The notes: a model not told the origin generated them from the sequence alone. A DNA stretch of 64,000 bases from Sphingomonas sp. Root241 (GCF_001428865.1 NZ_LMIV01000002.1:752903-816902); one strand, 5' to 3'. Positions 47,801-57,091 are shown, numbered from the stretch's first letter. Made by a program: numbers and translations.

Positions 47801-48273
47801 CCCAGATCCGTCCCGCCACCCCCCACGACGTGGCGCTGATCCTGCGCCTCGTGCGTGAGCTCGCCGAATTCGAGCGCGAGCCGGAGGCGGTCGTGGCGAC
47901 CGAGGACATGCTCGAACGTGCCCTGTTCGGCGAGCGGCCGGCGGCGGAGGCTGTGATCGCCGAACTCGACGGCGCGCCCGTCGGGTTCGCCCTGTTCTTC
48001 CAGAATTTCTCGACCTGGACCGGGCGGCCCGGAATCTATCTCGAGGATCTGTATGTCACTCCGGCCGCGCGGGGTTCGGGAACCGGCACCGCATTGCTGC
48101 GGCACCTTGCCGGCATCGCGCTCGACCGCGGCTGCGGGCGGTTCGAATGGGCGGTGCTCGACTGGAACGAGCCGGCGATCAACTTCTATCGCGCGATGGG
48201 CGCGGTCGGCATGGACGAATGGCGTGTCCAACGCGTTGCGGGCGATGCGCTGGTGAAACTCGCAGGGAGGTGA
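47797..48273 (+). CDS. GNAT acetyltransferase, diamine N-acetyltransferase-like
   Basis: A 158-residue GCN5-family acetyltransferase with the acetyl-CoA loop LYVTPAARGSGTGTALLRHL. The C-terminal motif GRFEWAVLDWNEPAINFYRAMGA resembles spermidine/diamine acetyltransferases. Next to an exporter and an SMR gene it may acetylate a polyamine-like or guanidino compound, but that is inference. Overlaps the exporter gene by 4 bp; the SMR gene starts 2 bp after. Confidence 0.88.
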   Translation: MTQIRPATPHDVALILRLVRELAEFEREPEAVVATEDMLERALFGERPAAEAVIAELDGAPVGFALFFQNFSTWTGRPGIYLEDLYVTPAARGSGTGTALLRHLAGIALDRGCGRFEWAVLDWNEPAINFYRAMGAVGMDEWRVQRVAGDALVKLAGR

Positions 48274-48275
48274 AG

Positions 48276-48593
48276 TTGGCCTGGATCTGGCTCCTTCTCG
48301 CTGGTTGCTTCGAGATCGGCTTCACCACCTGCCTTCGCTACGCCGATGGCTTCCGCAACATTCCCTGGACGCTCGGCTTCCTCGTTTCGGCGACACTGTC
48401 GATGGTGCTGCTCGAGACGGCGTCGCGCAGCATTCCGATGGGGACCGCTTATGCGGTGTGGACGGGTATCGGCGCGGTCGGCGCGGTGGTGGTCGGCATG
48501 CTGTGGTTCGGCGAGCCGGCCACCGTGGTGCGCTCGCTGCTGATCCTCGGCGTGGTGGCCTGCATCGTCGGCCTCAAGCTGACGGCGCAGTGA
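48276..48593 (+). CDS. SMR-family exporter, SugE/Gdx-like
   Basis: A 105-residue four-helix small multidrug resistance protein. Glu13 (AGCFEIGFTTCL) is the proton/substrate-binding residue. The helix 3 motif GTAYAVWTGIGAVGAVVVG matches the SugE/Gdx subgroup, which exports guanidinium in tested cases. It starts at TTG 48276, with GGGAGG five bases upstream, which fits homologue length better than the GTG at 48270. The TfoX-like gene overlaps its stop by 1 bp. Confidence 0.88.
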   Translation: MAWIWLLLAGCFEIGFTTCLRYADGFRNIPWTLGFLVSATLSMVLLETASRSIPMGTAYAVWTGIGAVGAVVVGMLWFGEPATVVRSLLILGVVACIVGLKLTAQ

Positions 48594-48967
48594 TGGCGGT
48601 CGATGAGAGCCTTGTCGCCTGGGTCAGCGAGGCGCTCGAGCCGATCGGCACGGTGACGATACGCCGGATGATGGGCGGCGCGACGCTCTATCTCGGCGGC
48701 GCGCCGTTCGCGATCGTCACTTCGGACGGTGTGCTGCGGTTCAAGGCCGATGCCGAGAGCGACGCGCTGTGGGATGCCGCGGGTTGCGAGCGCTTCAGCT
48801 ACGAATTCCCGAACGGCCGCATCGGCACGATGAATTATCGCCGCGCGCCGGAGGACGTGTACGACGATGCCGACGCGATGCGCGAATGGGCGGCGCTGGG
48901 GATTGCCGCCGGGCAGAGGGCGCCGAAGAAGAAGCCGAAGAAAGGCAAAGGCAGCGCAGGGCCTTAA
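48593..48967 (+). CDS. TfoX N-terminal domain protein
   Basis: A 124-residue protein with the TfoX N-terminal fold: TIRRMMGGATLYLGGAPFAIV, then LRFKADAESDALWDAAGCERFSYEF, then MNYRRAPEDVYDDADAMREWA. A lysine-rich tail (PKKKPKKGKG) ends the protein. Full TfoX regulates competence in Haemophilus; this single-domain form has no demonstrated role. ATG overlaps the SMR stop. Confidence 0.85.
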   Translation: MAVDESLVAWVSEALEPIGTVTIRRMMGGATLYLGGAPFAIVTSDGVLRFKADAESDALWDAAGCERFSYEFPNGRIGTMNYRRAPEDVYDDADAMREWAALGIAAGQRAPKKKPKKGKGSAGP

Positions 48968-49114
48968 ATTGACTCTTTTGGCGGAAACGGCGTGCATCGC
49001 GTAATATTCTTTCGCGATGCGGAATGGGGTGGCTGACCTGTCAAAGAGCGGCGGGACTTCTTCCCGGCGGCGCGAGCGAAGCAGGTGAAATCCTACATTG
49101 CAAGGTGGGATGCG

Positions 49115-49139
49115 CTCCCCTCCCTTGCAGGGAGGGGAG
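49115..49139. terminator. Perfect CTCCCC hairpin between convergent genes
   Basis: CTCCCCTCCC-TTGCA-GGGAGGGGAG, perfect 10-bp stem with a 5-nt loop, in the gap between the TfoX gene and the DUF1345 gene. Related to the dispersed CTCCCC hairpins; may act as a bidirectional terminator, though no T-run follows. Confidence 0.55.
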
Positions 49140-49169
49140 GTCCGAATGGAATAGCGGACTGCTCGCCGA

Positions 49170-49823
49170 TCATCCCCCCAGCACGTTGATCGTGAACGCC
49201 ACGATGCCGAGGTTGAACACGAACGCCGCGAGGCAGTGCAGGGTCACCACCTTGCGGATGCCGCGGTCGGTGACGCTCACGTCGCTGGTCTGGAAGGTCA
49301 TGCCCAGGCAGAAGGCGAAATAGACGAAGTCCCAGTAATCGGGCTCGCGCTCCTTGGGGAATTCGAGGCCCCCGGCATCGCCGCCGTCGCCGGCGCGGTA
49401 ATAGAGATGGGCGTAGTGCAGGGTGTAGATGGTGTTGCTGAACACCCAACACAGAATCAGCGTGCCGACGATCAATAGGATCGATCGCATGGCGGGCGTG
49501 TCGCCCTGCATCAATTCGCTGGCGACAGCGAAGAGGACGACGAGGCTCACCGCGATAGTGAGGAACAGCAGCAACAGCCGATTGGCGTCGTTGCGGCTCG
49601 CCGAGCGGCGAATGTCGTTCGAGCGGTGGCGAAGCAGCGGCAGCGCGGACAGGAGGAAGATCGAGGCCCCGGCGTCGAAGCCGACCATCACGCCTGTGTG
49701 GAGCCCCAGCGCGGGGATCGCGAAGAACAAGGCAATGGCGGTGGCGGCGATGAACAACAGGAAACGCGGCGGCGCGATCACATTGCCGATCGCCTTGCCG
49801 TGCGTGGAATTCCTTCGTGCCAT
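49170..49823 (-). CDS. DUF1345 membrane protein
   Basis: A 217-residue integral membrane protein with about five transmembrane helices. Conserved DUF1345 stretches: FSNTIYTLHYAHLYYR, then DYWDFVYFAFCLGMTFQTSD, then RKVVTLHCLAAFVFN. Function unknown. I chose ATG 49823 for its GGAAGGGG site, not the longer in-frame extension. Same strand as ppa, 55 bp downstream. Confidence 0.85.
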   Translation of the reverse strand: MARRNSTHGKAIGNVIAPPRFLLFIAATAIALFFAIPALGLHTGVMVGFDAGASIFLLSALPLLRHRSNDIRRSASRNDANRLLLLFLTIAVSLVVLFAVASELMQGDTPAMRSILLIVGTLILCWVFSNTIYTLHYAHLYYRAGDGGDAGGLEFPKEREPDYWDFVYFAFCLGMTFQTSDVSVTDRGIRKVVTLHCLAAFVFNLGIVAFTINVLGG

Positions 49824-49878
49824 CGCCGCCCCTTCCATGGCCTTCGCCACCTCCCCCGACGGGGGAGAGGGGGCCGGA

Positions 49879-50463
49879 TCAGCCTTGCGGCGTATCCACG
49901 CCGGTCGCGTCGACCGATTCCTTCGCGGCCGCCTTATCCGCGTTGTAGCGGTCGATCGCCTCGATGGTAATCCGGCGCGCATCCTCGGCGCCGCCCCAGG
50001 TGCCGATGCGCACCCACTTCTTCTTCTCGAGGTCCTTATAGTGGGTGAAGAAGTGCTCGATCTGCTCCATCACGATGCTGGGCAGATCGTCCTTTTCCTC
50101 GATGTCCGAATAATAAGGAAAGGTCTTGTCGTCGGGGACGCAGACCAGTTTCTCGTCGCCGCCGGCCTCGTCCTCGAGGTTGAGCACGGCGATCGGGCGG
50201 GCGCGGACGACGCAGCCGGGGATGAAGGGCGAACGTGCGATCACCAGCGCGTCGAGCGGATCGCCATCGGGCGAGAGCGTGTGCGGCACGAAGCCGTAAT
50301 TCGCCGGATAACGCATCGGCGTGTGGAGGATGCGATCGACGAACAGCGCGCCGCTGGCCTTGTCGAATTCATATTTTACCGGCTCGCCGCCGGTCGGGAC
50401 TTCGATGATGACGTTGAGAGTGTGCGGCGGATTCTCGCCCACCGGAATCAAGTCGATACGCAT
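49879..50463 (-). CDS. ppa: Inorganic pyrophosphatase
   Basis: A 194-residue family I soluble pyrophosphatase that hydrolyses pyrophosphate, pulling biosynthetic reactions forward. The metal-binding motif is DGDPLDALV, and KYEFDKASG, YPANYGFVPHTL and KKWVRIGTWGG are all intact. The C-terminal about 20 residues are an acidic extension. The M61 peptidase gene lies upstream on the same strand. Confidence 0.97.
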   Translation of the reverse strand: MRIDLIPVGENPPHTLNVIIEVPTGGEPVKYEFDKASGALFVDRILHTPMRYPANYGFVPHTLSPDGDPLDALVIARSPFIPGCVVRARPIAVLNLEDEAGGDEKLVCVPDDKTFPYYSDIEEKDDLPSIVMEQIEHFFTHYKDLEKKKWVRIGTWGGAEDARRITIEAIDRYNADKAAAKESVDATGVDTPQG

Positions 50464-50497
50464 TTCGGACCTTGCTTGGTTGGCGCCGCGCCCCGTC

Positions 50498-52387
50498 TCA
50501 GCGGGGCTGCAGCAACTTGTCGAGGCCAGCCTCTCCCGTGGCCGTCTTCACGAGGTGCGGATAGCGAAGCCCGCCATGATAGTCGATGGCGACTTCGCGG
50601 TAGCGATCGCCGCTCTTCAGGAGCAGCTTGATCGGGTCCTTCGCTCCCTTGGCGTCCTTGACTGCCTGCTTCAAGCGATCGCCGGTATAAGCGCGGCCGT
50701 TCACTGCGACGATCTCGTCGCCGAGATCGATCCCAGCGTCGAACGCCGGGCTGTCCCAGGCGACGGTGCTGATGCCCTTGGGCCCAAGCGTCAGCCCGAG
50801 CGAATAAGCGAGGTCGACGCTGGTCTTCGGCGTCGCCTTGTTGGGCTCCTCGGTATAGACGAGCTTGTAGCCGTTGCGCTCGAACCCGGCGAGCGGCGCG
50901 CGCTCGGACACCTGGTTGACGCGCCGGTCGAGCAGGGTGCGCCAGTCGTACGGCTGGATCGCGCCCAGCGTGCGGACGACGTCGTCGAACGTATAGGTCA
51001 CTTCGCCATAATCGCCGTCGCGGCCCTGGAAGAAGGCGCGGGCGAAATCGTCGATCGACTTGGTGCCCTTCGATTGCTCGCGCAGGATCGAATCGACTTC
51101 CATCCAGATCAGCAGGCCCTCGTTGTAATAATCCTCCGAGCGCTGCCAGCTCACCCAGCCCTTGGGCGCGCGCGACGTGATCACCGGATCGTTGGTGGTA
51201 TCGCCCATCGGCCGCCACTCGCGCGCCTTGCGATTGTCGAGGCTCGCCATGACGGCGGCATAGCCTTCGAGCGTATTCTCCTTGCTGATCAGGCCCGACC
51301 GGGCCTGCATCACATAGCCCCAGAACTGGGTCTGCCCCTCATAGACCCAGAGCAGCGAGCCGCGGGTGGGGGTGCGGTAATCGGGTGCCCAGAGATCGGC
51401 GCCGCGGCGATATTTGCCGTCCCAGCTATGCGTATATTCGTGCGGCAGCAGGTCGCGTTCGGCCCAGGTCTCGTCCCATTTGATGAAATAGCCGGGCGAG
51501 ACGCCGTTCTCGGAGCTGCGGTGATGCTCGAGCCCGATCCCGCCGAGCTCGTCGCTGATCGAGAGCAGGAAATGATAATGGTCGTATTGCTGCGACCCCA
51601 TCGTCTTCACCGCCTGATCGACGAGACGCTTGTGCGCATCGATCTGCTCGGGCTTGGCCTCGAGCTCCTCGGGGCTGTCGGCGAATACGTCGAGCGTAAC
51701 GCGGGGGCTGAGCGCGAACGGGCGATAATAGCGGCCGGCGAGCACGGGCGAATCGACCAGCACTTCGTAATTGGTCTTCTCATAGGCATAGGTCGAGCCG
51801 GTCGCCTTCGAAGGAAGCCCCGATGCGGCCGACCAGCCCTCGGGATATTTCACCCTTGCCTGCACCGGGATGCGGCGCACGAAATAACCGGCCGGATAGA
51901 GGCTCATCGAGTTGAACTGCAGGCTCATCATCGCCGGCGTCATCACGATGCGGCCCTGATTGGGCGCGGTCGCCGAGGCGAACTGGAATTCGAGATCGAG
52001 CTTCTTCGCGCCCGCGGGCACGTCGATATGGAAGGCGAAGACGTCGACCGGGTCGCGCTTCCACGGGATGCGCTTGCCGTTGGCGCTGATCTGCAGCCCG
52101 GTCAGCTTCTCGATCTCGCCGCGGGGACCGTGCTTGCCCTGGAGCCACTTGGGATAAAGCAAAACCATGTGGCCGCTCTTGGCGACGGGGATGGTCTGCT
52201 TGACCCGGAAGATGCCGCGCTGGGTGTCGGTCGCGTCGACGTCGAGCAGCATCGTGCCCGGATAGGCCACGTCGCGCGCCTCGGGGATCGTGTCGACATA
52301 GGGCGCCGGCTGCGGCGCGGAGTTCTGCGCGGTGGCGGTGGCGGTGGTGGCGAGAAGAAGAGCGGCGAACGGCAGCGCGCGATGCAT
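50498..52387 (-). CDS. M61 family glycyl aminopeptidase with PDZ domain
   Basis: A 629-residue exported peptidase. The signal peptide is 1-20 (ends ATA-Q). The N-terminal beta domain runs to about 215, with the zinc site HEYTH at 316-320 (LLPHEYTHSWDGKYRR) and the third ligand Glu in LWVYEGQTQFWG. LEHHRSS (287-293) is conserved in the family. A C-terminal PDZ domain (about 525-610) contains FDAGIDLGDEIVAVNGRAY. Members remove N-terminal Gly or Ala from peptides. Confidence 0.92.
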   Translation of the reverse strand: MHRALPFAALLLATTATATAQNSAPQPAPYVDTIPEARDVAYPGTMLLDVDATDTQRGIFRVKQTIPVAKSGHMVLLYPKWLQGKHGPRGEIEKLTGLQISANGKRIPWKRDPVDVFAFHIDVPAGAKKLDLEFQFASATAPNQGRIVMTPAMMSLQFNSMSLYPAGYFVRRIPVQARVKYPEGWSAASGLPSKATGSTYAYEKTNYEVLVDSPVLAGRYYRPFALSPRVTLDVFADSPEELEAKPEQIDAHKRLVDQAVKTMGSQQYDHYHFLLSISDELGGIGLEHHRSSENGVSPGYFIKWDETWAERDLLPHEYTHSWDGKYRRGADLWAPDYRTPTRGSLLWVYEGQTQFWGYVMQARSGLISKENTLEGYAAVMASLDNRKAREWRPMGDTTNDPVITSRAPKGWVSWQRSEDYYNEGLLIWMEVDSILREQSKGTKSIDDFARAFFQGRDGDYGEVTYTFDDVVRTLGAIQPYDWRTLLDRRVNQVSERAPLAGFERNGYKLVYTEEPNKATPKTSVDLAYSLGLTLGPKGISTVAWDSPAFDAGIDLGDEIVAVNGRAYTGDRLKQAVKDAKGAKDPIKLLLKSGDRYREVAIDYHGGLRYPHLVKTATGEAGLDKLLQPR

Positions 52388-52515
52388 TGTTGGCGACCTC
52401 GTCGGGAGGAAGGGATGGCGGCACTTAGGCCCTGAAATCACAGGCGGTAAAGGGGCGTGCAGGCCCGCCGCATCCTTCACCGCTCCCTAACCATTGCGGC
52501 CTAGATGTTTCGGCC

Positions 52516-53808
52516 ATGTATCACGATCCCGCACTCGCCGCGCGTGCCAAGGCCGATCCGCGTCCGCGCTCGGCGGTGAGCGGTGCCGTCGGGCTGGTCG
52601 GGCTGATCGGAATGACCGCGTGGGTGGTCGTCGCGCATGTCTTCGGGCTGGACGGGCCGTTCTCGGCGCTGGTCAACGTCGCCGCCTGTGCGCTGCCGAT
52701 GGTGGTCTGGTCACTCGCGGTCGACAAGGTGCATCGCAATCCCTCGACCGGGCTCGACTGGAGTCTCAAGCGGCCGTGGCGCGAGACGCTCGACGTGTCG
52801 GTGACCAAGCTCACCGGGCTGTGGCTGACCTGGGGCGCGATCGCCGCGATCTATGCGCTGAGCCGCGTCTGGGGCGAGACTCGCTATGCGAACTATCCCT
52901 TCGCGATGTCGTGCTTCGTCGCGGTGGCGCCGGCGTTGTTCGTGCTCTCGATACCCTATGTGCTGTGGCTCGACCGGAAGCTGACCGATCCGCGCGACGG
53001 CGCCTGGTCGCTCGGCGCCTGGGCGATGGGCGCGGAGGGCTGGGACCGCGAGGCGGTCTTCAACCATCTGCGCAGCTGGGCCGTGAAGGCGTTCTTCCTC
53101 GCCTTCATGATCGCGATCGTGCCGCCGGGCTTTGCCGAGTTCGTTTCGATCGATCCGATGACCGTGCTGCGCAATCCGGTCGGGCTGGCGACGTATCTCG
53201 TGACCTTCATGTTCGTGATCGACGTGGCGTTCGCGACCGCGGGTTATATCCTCACTTTCCGCCCGCTCGATGCGCATATCCGCACCGCCAATCCCTATGC
53301 CGCCGGCTGGACCGCGGCGTTGATCTGCTATCCGCCGTTCCTGCTGATGGGCGAGGGCGGGCCGCTCGATTATCACCAGGGCACTGCCGACTGGTCGTAT
53401 TGGCTCGATGGGCATGCGTGGCTGTTGGGTGCGCTCGGTGCGATCTTGGTCGTGCTGACGGCGATCTATGCCTGGGCGACGATCGCGTTCGGATTGCGCT
53501 TCTCGAACCTCACCCATCGCGGCGTGCTGACCCATGGCCCTTATGCCTGGACGCGGCATCCGGCCTATCTTTCGAAGAACCTCTTCTGGTGGCTCTCGAC
53601 GATGCCGTTCCTCGCCACCACCGGCTGGCACGACGCAGTCCGCAACGCCGCGGTGATGGCGTGCGTCAGCGGCGTCTATTATTGGCGCGCCAGGACCGAG
53701 GAGCGCCACCTCGGCAGCGATCCCGCCTATCAGGAATATTCGGCCTGGATGGCGCGCAACGCGCCGGTGCCGCGCCTGCTCGCCCGGGTCACCGGTCGGC
53801 GTCTCTGA
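52516..53808 (+). CDS. Membrane methyltransferase, isoprenylcysteine O-methyltransferase-like
   Basis: A 430-residue membrane protein with about nine helices. The C-terminal part (about 335-415) has the ICMT/PEMT signature THGPYAWTRHPAYLSKNLFW and the SAM-binding YYWRARTEERHLGSDPAYQEYSAW. The N-terminal 300 residues are an additional membrane domain. It likely methylates a lipid or quinone-like substrate; bacterial members are mostly uncharacterised. Divergent from the M61 peptidase gene. Confidence 0.8.
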   Translation: MYHDPALAARAKADPRPRSAVSGAVGLVGLIGMTAWVVVAHVFGLDGPFSALVNVAACALPMVVWSLAVDKVHRNPSTGLDWSLKRPWRETLDVSVTKLTGLWLTWGAIAAIYALSRVWGETRYANYPFAMSCFVAVAPALFVLSIPYVLWLDRKLTDPRDGAWSLGAWAMGAEGWDREAVFNHLRSWAVKAFFLAFMIAIVPPGFAEFVSIDPMTVLRNPVGLATYLVTFMFVIDVAFATAGYILTFRPLDAHIRTANPYAAGWTAALICYPPFLLMGEGGPLDYHQGTADWSYWLDGHAWLLGALGAILVVLTAIYAWATIAFGLRFSNLTHRGVLTHGPYAWTRHPAYLSKNLFWWLSTMPFLATTGWHDAVRNAAVMACVSGVYYWRARTEERHLGSDPAYQEYSAWMARNAPVPRLLARVTGRRL

Positions 53809-53910
53809 GCGCTGCGAACTCCCATCGACTTGCCGCGCGGGACTAGCCTTCGCGTCATTTCGCCCATATGCGCAGTTCTGGGCATTTGATCACGAGTATA
53901 GGGGGATCCG

Positions 53911-54861
53911 ATGAAAGCGATGTTGTTCGCCATTTCAGTGGCAACCGTGGCCTTGGCAGCGACGCCGGCCGCCGCGCAGGGCGCCCGTGCGTCCAAGGGT
54001 CAGAAGATGCAGGAAGCCGCCGCGGCCGATGTGCCGCGGTGCACGCGCAAGCTGGGCACCGTCGCGATCATGGACGGCGACGATCCCAGCTATTGGACCC
54101 AGAACCAGCTGGCGCCGCCGCAGAAGCTGCTGCGCGTGCTCGTCCAGCGTTCGGGCTGCTTCAACATCGTCGATCGCGGCACCGGCCTCAATGCCGCGAC
54201 CCGCGAGCGCAACATCGGCGCGGGCCTCGGTATGCAGCGCGGCTCGAATGTCGGCCAGGGCCAGATCAAGGCGGCCGATTATGTGCTGGTCGCCGAGATC
54301 CAGAGCGCGAACAGCAACGTCAGCGGCAGCGGCGCTGCCGGCGGGATCGGCGGGCTGGTCGGCGGGCGCGTCGGCGGCCTGCTCGGCGGCATCAAGAGCA
54401 AGAAGATGGAAGCCAACACCCAGCTCTCGCTGACCAACGTCCGCACCACCGAGACGATCGCCGTCGAAGAGGGCTATGCCGCCAAGAACAATCTGTCGTT
54501 CGGCGGCGGCGGCTTCCTCGCGATCGGCGGCGCGGTCGGCGGCGGCTATGACAACACTGATATCGGCCGCATCGTCACTTTGTCGTTCATCCAGGCATAT
54601 AGCCGGATGGTCACCGGTCTCGGGCTGGTGCGCGATGGCGACGAAGGCACGGCGGGCGCGACACCGACCAAGACCTTCACTGCGCAGGCTCCCGTCGCAT
54701 TGCGCGCATCCGCCTCGGCTTCCGCCAGGGTCCTGCGGACGCTGCCGACGGGCGCGATCGTCTATCCCACCGGCAACAAGAACGGGCTGTGGTGGGAAGT
54801 CGCCGACGAGAACGACAATGTCGGCTGGGTGCTCAACACCAAGCTGGCGCCGTCCAACTGA
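53911..54861 (+). CDS. Exported CsgG-like protein with a C-terminal SH3 domain
   Basis: A 316-residue periplasmic protein. The signal peptide is 1-22 (ends AAA-Q). A CsgG/HfaB-like region is at about 40-235 (RCTRKLGTVAIMDGDDPSYW, then LVQRSGCFNIVDRGTGLNAATRERN, then ADYVLVAEIQSANSN), with Gly-rich stretches. A bacterial SH3 domain is at about 250-315 (APVALRASASASARVLRTLP). CsgG is the curli secretion channel, but no curli genes are near and there is no lipobox. Role unknown; perhaps a peptidoglycan-associated assembly factor. Confidence 0.75.
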   Translation: MKAMLFAISVATVALAATPAAAQGARASKGQKMQEAAAADVPRCTRKLGTVAIMDGDDPSYWTQNQLAPPQKLLRVLVQRSGCFNIVDRGTGLNAATRERNIGAGLGMQRGSNVGQGQIKAADYVLVAEIQSANSNVSGSGAAGGIGGLVGGRVGGLLGGIKSKKMEANTQLSLTNVRTTETIAVEEGYAAKNNLSFGGGGFLAIGGAVGGGYDNTDIGRIVTLSFIQAYSRMVTGLGLVRDGDEGTAGATPTKTFTAQAPVALRASASASARVLRTLPTGAIVYPTGNKNGLWWEVADENDNVGWVLNTKLAPSN

Positions 54862-54870
54862 CGCACGTGA

Positions 54871-54902
54871 AATTCCTCCCTCGTGCATGCGGGGGAGGAA
54901 TT
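54871..54902. terminator. Hairpin between convergent CsgG-like and gshA genes
   Basis: AATTCCTCCC (54871-54880) and GGGAGGAATT (54893-54902) are perfect complements around a 12-nt loop, just after the CsgG-like gene and before the gshA end. The flanking A and T runs make it a plausible bidirectional terminator. Confidence 0.65.
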
Positions 54903-54915
54903 CGAGCCGGACGCT

Positions 54916-56292
54916 CTAGAACTTCGCTTCTTCGTAGACGCGCGTGATATCGCCGCCCCAATCGCCGTTGAAGCGATCGAGCAGCACCTGCGCGGGCACC
55001 TTGCCGGTGCGGACGATCTCGCGGAGCGGATCGAGGAAGCCGCTCTCGTTATCGCCCGAGGCATTGATCCGGGCACGGGCATTGAGCCCCGCCGCCGCAA
55101 TATCGAGCACTTCGCCGGCGATGTTGCGGAGGGTGCCGCCGCCGGGGATCGGCGCGTCGAGTGCGAGCTTCGGAACGGCGCTGCGCAGCGCCTCGCGCTC
55201 CTCCATCGACCAGTTCTTGACCAGCTCCCACGCCGCATCGAGCGCGGCATCGTCATAGAGCAATCCGACCCAGAAAGCCGGCAGCGCGCAGATTCGCCCC
55301 CAGCGCCCGCCATCGGCGCCGCGCATCTCGAGGAACTGCTTCATCCGCACTTCGGGGAAGGCGGTCGACAGGTGATCCGCCCAATCGTCGATCGTCGGCT
55401 TGTGTCCGGGATAAGCGGGCAATTCGCCCTTCAGGAAATCGCGGAAGCTCTGCCCGGCGGCGTCGATATATTTGCCGTCGCGGTAGACGAAGTACATCGG
55501 CACATCGAGGGCATAGTCGGTGTAGCGCTCATATCCGAAACCCTCCTCGAACACGAAGGGCAGCATGCCGGTGCGTGCCGGATCGGTGTCCGACCAGATA
55601 TGGCTGCGGAAGCTGAGAAAGCCGTTGGGCTTGCCCTCGGTGAAGGGCGAGTTGGCGAAGAGCGCAGTCGCAAGCGGCTGGAGCGCGAGCCCGACGCGGA
55701 ACTTCTTCGCCATGTCGGCTTCGGAGCCGTAATCGAGATTGACCTGGATCGTGCAGGTCCGCAGCATCATGTCGAGCCCGAGATTGCCGACGCGCGGCAT
55801 GTGGCGCAGCATGATTTCATACCGCCCCTTGGGCATGATCGGCAGCTCGGCGCGCGTCTTGTCGTGCCACATGCCGAGGCCGAGAAAGCCGATGCCGAGC
55901 CGGTCGCCGACTTCCTTGACCTGTTGAAGGTGGCGCCCGGTTTCGGCGCAGGTCTCGTGCAGATTCTCGAGCGGGGCGCCCGAAAGCTCGAACTGGCCGG
56001 CGGGCTCGAGGCTGATCGCGCCATCGGGGCCCGAGAGCGCGATGATGTTCTCGCCCTCGTAGACGGGCTTCCAGCCATAATGGGTGAGGCCGATCAGCAG
56101 CGCGTGGATGCCGCCGGGTTCCTCATAGCTGGGGGCGCGATGATCGGGCGTCTTCCAATAGACGAACTTCTCGTGTTCGGTGCCGATCCGCCAGCGGTCC
56201 TTCGGCTTCTCGCCGCGGGCAAAATATTCCACCAGCTGAGCACGGTCCTCGATGACCGCTGCGTTGCTGTTCGAAACGGTCTTCGTGCTCAT
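54916..56292 (-). CDS. gshA: Glutamate-cysteine ligase, plant/alphaproteobacterial type
   Basis: A 458-residue GCS2-family enzyme making gamma-glutamylcysteine, the first step of glutathione synthesis. It is of the plant-like class found in alphaproteobacteria: RWRIGTEHEKFVYWK, then GENIIALSGPDGAISLEPAGQFELSGAPL, then MLRTCTIQVNLDYGSEADM. I chose ATG 56292, which has AAAGG seven bases upstream. It lies 58 bp after rsmE on the same strand, a common alphaproteobacterial pairing. Confidence 0.96.
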   Translation of the reverse strand: MSTKTVSNSNAAVIEDRAQLVEYFARGEKPKDRWRIGTEHEKFVYWKTPDHRAPSYEEPGGIHALLIGLTHYGWKPVYEGENIIALSGPDGAISLEPAGQFELSGAPLENLHETCAETGRHLQQVKEVGDRLGIGFLGLGMWHDKTRAELPIMPKGRYEIMLRHMPRVGNLGLDMMLRTCTIQVNLDYGSEADMAKKFRVGLALQPLATALFANSPFTEGKPNGFLSFRSHIWSDTDPARTGMLPFVFEEGFGYERYTDYALDVPMYFVYRDGKYIDAAGQSFRDFLKGELPAYPGHKPTIDDWADHLSTAFPEVRMKQFLEMRGADGGRWGRICALPAFWVGLLYDDAALDAAWELVKNWSMEEREALRSAVPKLALDAPIPGGGTLRNIAGEVLDIAAAGLNARARINASGDNESGFLDPLREIVRTGKVPAQVLLDRFNGDWGGDITRVYEEAKF

Positions 56293-56350
56293 CCGCGGGC
56301 CTTTAGCTGCGCGTGCGGGCACGCGCCAGTGGCAATTTCGTACCGTTCGG

Positions 56351-57091
56351 TCACCAATCCCCGACCGTTCCCATCCAGAGACTTACGGCCGCTGCCGCCG
56401 CGGTTTCGGCGCGCAGAATACGCGGTCCCAGCGCGATTCCCACCGCTTTCGGATGGGCACGGATCGCCTCACGCTCCTCGGGATCGAAGCCGCCTTCGGG
56501 GCCGACGAGGATCGCGGCTGGGCCGGGGTGGCTACGCATCGCCTCCAGCGCGGGCAAGCCGCCGGTCTCGTCTGCGAAGAACAGGGTTCGCTCGGCGGGC
56601 CAATCGCGCAGCATCGCGGCCAGCTTGGCCGGCTCGACCAGCTCGGGGAGCGCGGTGCGGCCGCATTGCTCGGCGGCCTCGATCATATGGCTGCGCAGTC
56701 GATCCAAATTGAGCTTGTCGACCACTGCACGCCGGGTAAGCACCGGCGCCAGCCGCGCGACGCCGAGCTCGCACGCCTTTTCCGCGACCCAGTCGATCCG
56801 GCCCTTCTTGATCGGCGCGGCGCACAGCCACAGGTCGGGAACCGGCTCGCGTTCGCGCAGCTTGCCGGTCACGTCGAGCACGAGGTCGCGCTTGCCCACA
56901 GCCTGCGCGATGCCGAGCCATTCACCGGTTTTGTCGTCGAAAAGCTTGACCGGATCGCCAGCCTTTAGCCGCATCACCTGGATCAGATAATGCGCCGGCG
57001 GCCCGTCGACACGCAGCGGGCCGGGCGCGAGCTCGGTCTCGACGAACAGGCGCGGCGTGGATTGCGGCGGCCAGGCGGGGGTTGCGGGCAT
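56351..57091 (-). CDS. rsmE: 16S rRNA m3U1498 methyltransferase
   Basis: A 246-residue SPOUT-class methyltransferase that modifies U1498 of 16S rRNA. Motifs: the PUA-like N terminus (HYLIQVMRLKAGDPVKLFD), KACELGVARLAPV, and the SAM-binding knot ILVGPEGGFDPEEREAI and ALGPRILRAETA. I chose the second ATG (57091) for better spacing from AGGGA; 57097 is in frame. It is the last clearly chromosomal gene before the mobile element. Confidence 0.95.
   Translation of the reverse strand: MPATPAWPPQSTPRLFVETELAPGPLRVDGPPAHYLIQVMRLKAGDPVKLFDDKTGEWLGIAQAVGKRDLVLDVTGKLREREPVPDLWLCAAPIKKGRIDWVAEKACELGVARLAPVLTRRAVVDKLNLDRLRSHMIEAAEQCGRTALPELVEPAKLAAMLRDWPAERTLFFADETGGLPALEAMRSHPGPAAILVGPEGGFDPEEREAIRAHPKAVGIALGPRILRAETAAAAAVSLWMGTVGDW

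Noticed and set aside
50321..52435. 704-codon plus-strand frame
   Set aside because: Antisense to ppa and the M61 peptidase, whose active sites are intact.
54883..56712. 609-codon plus-strand frame
   Set aside because: Antisense to gshA and rsmE; no domains.
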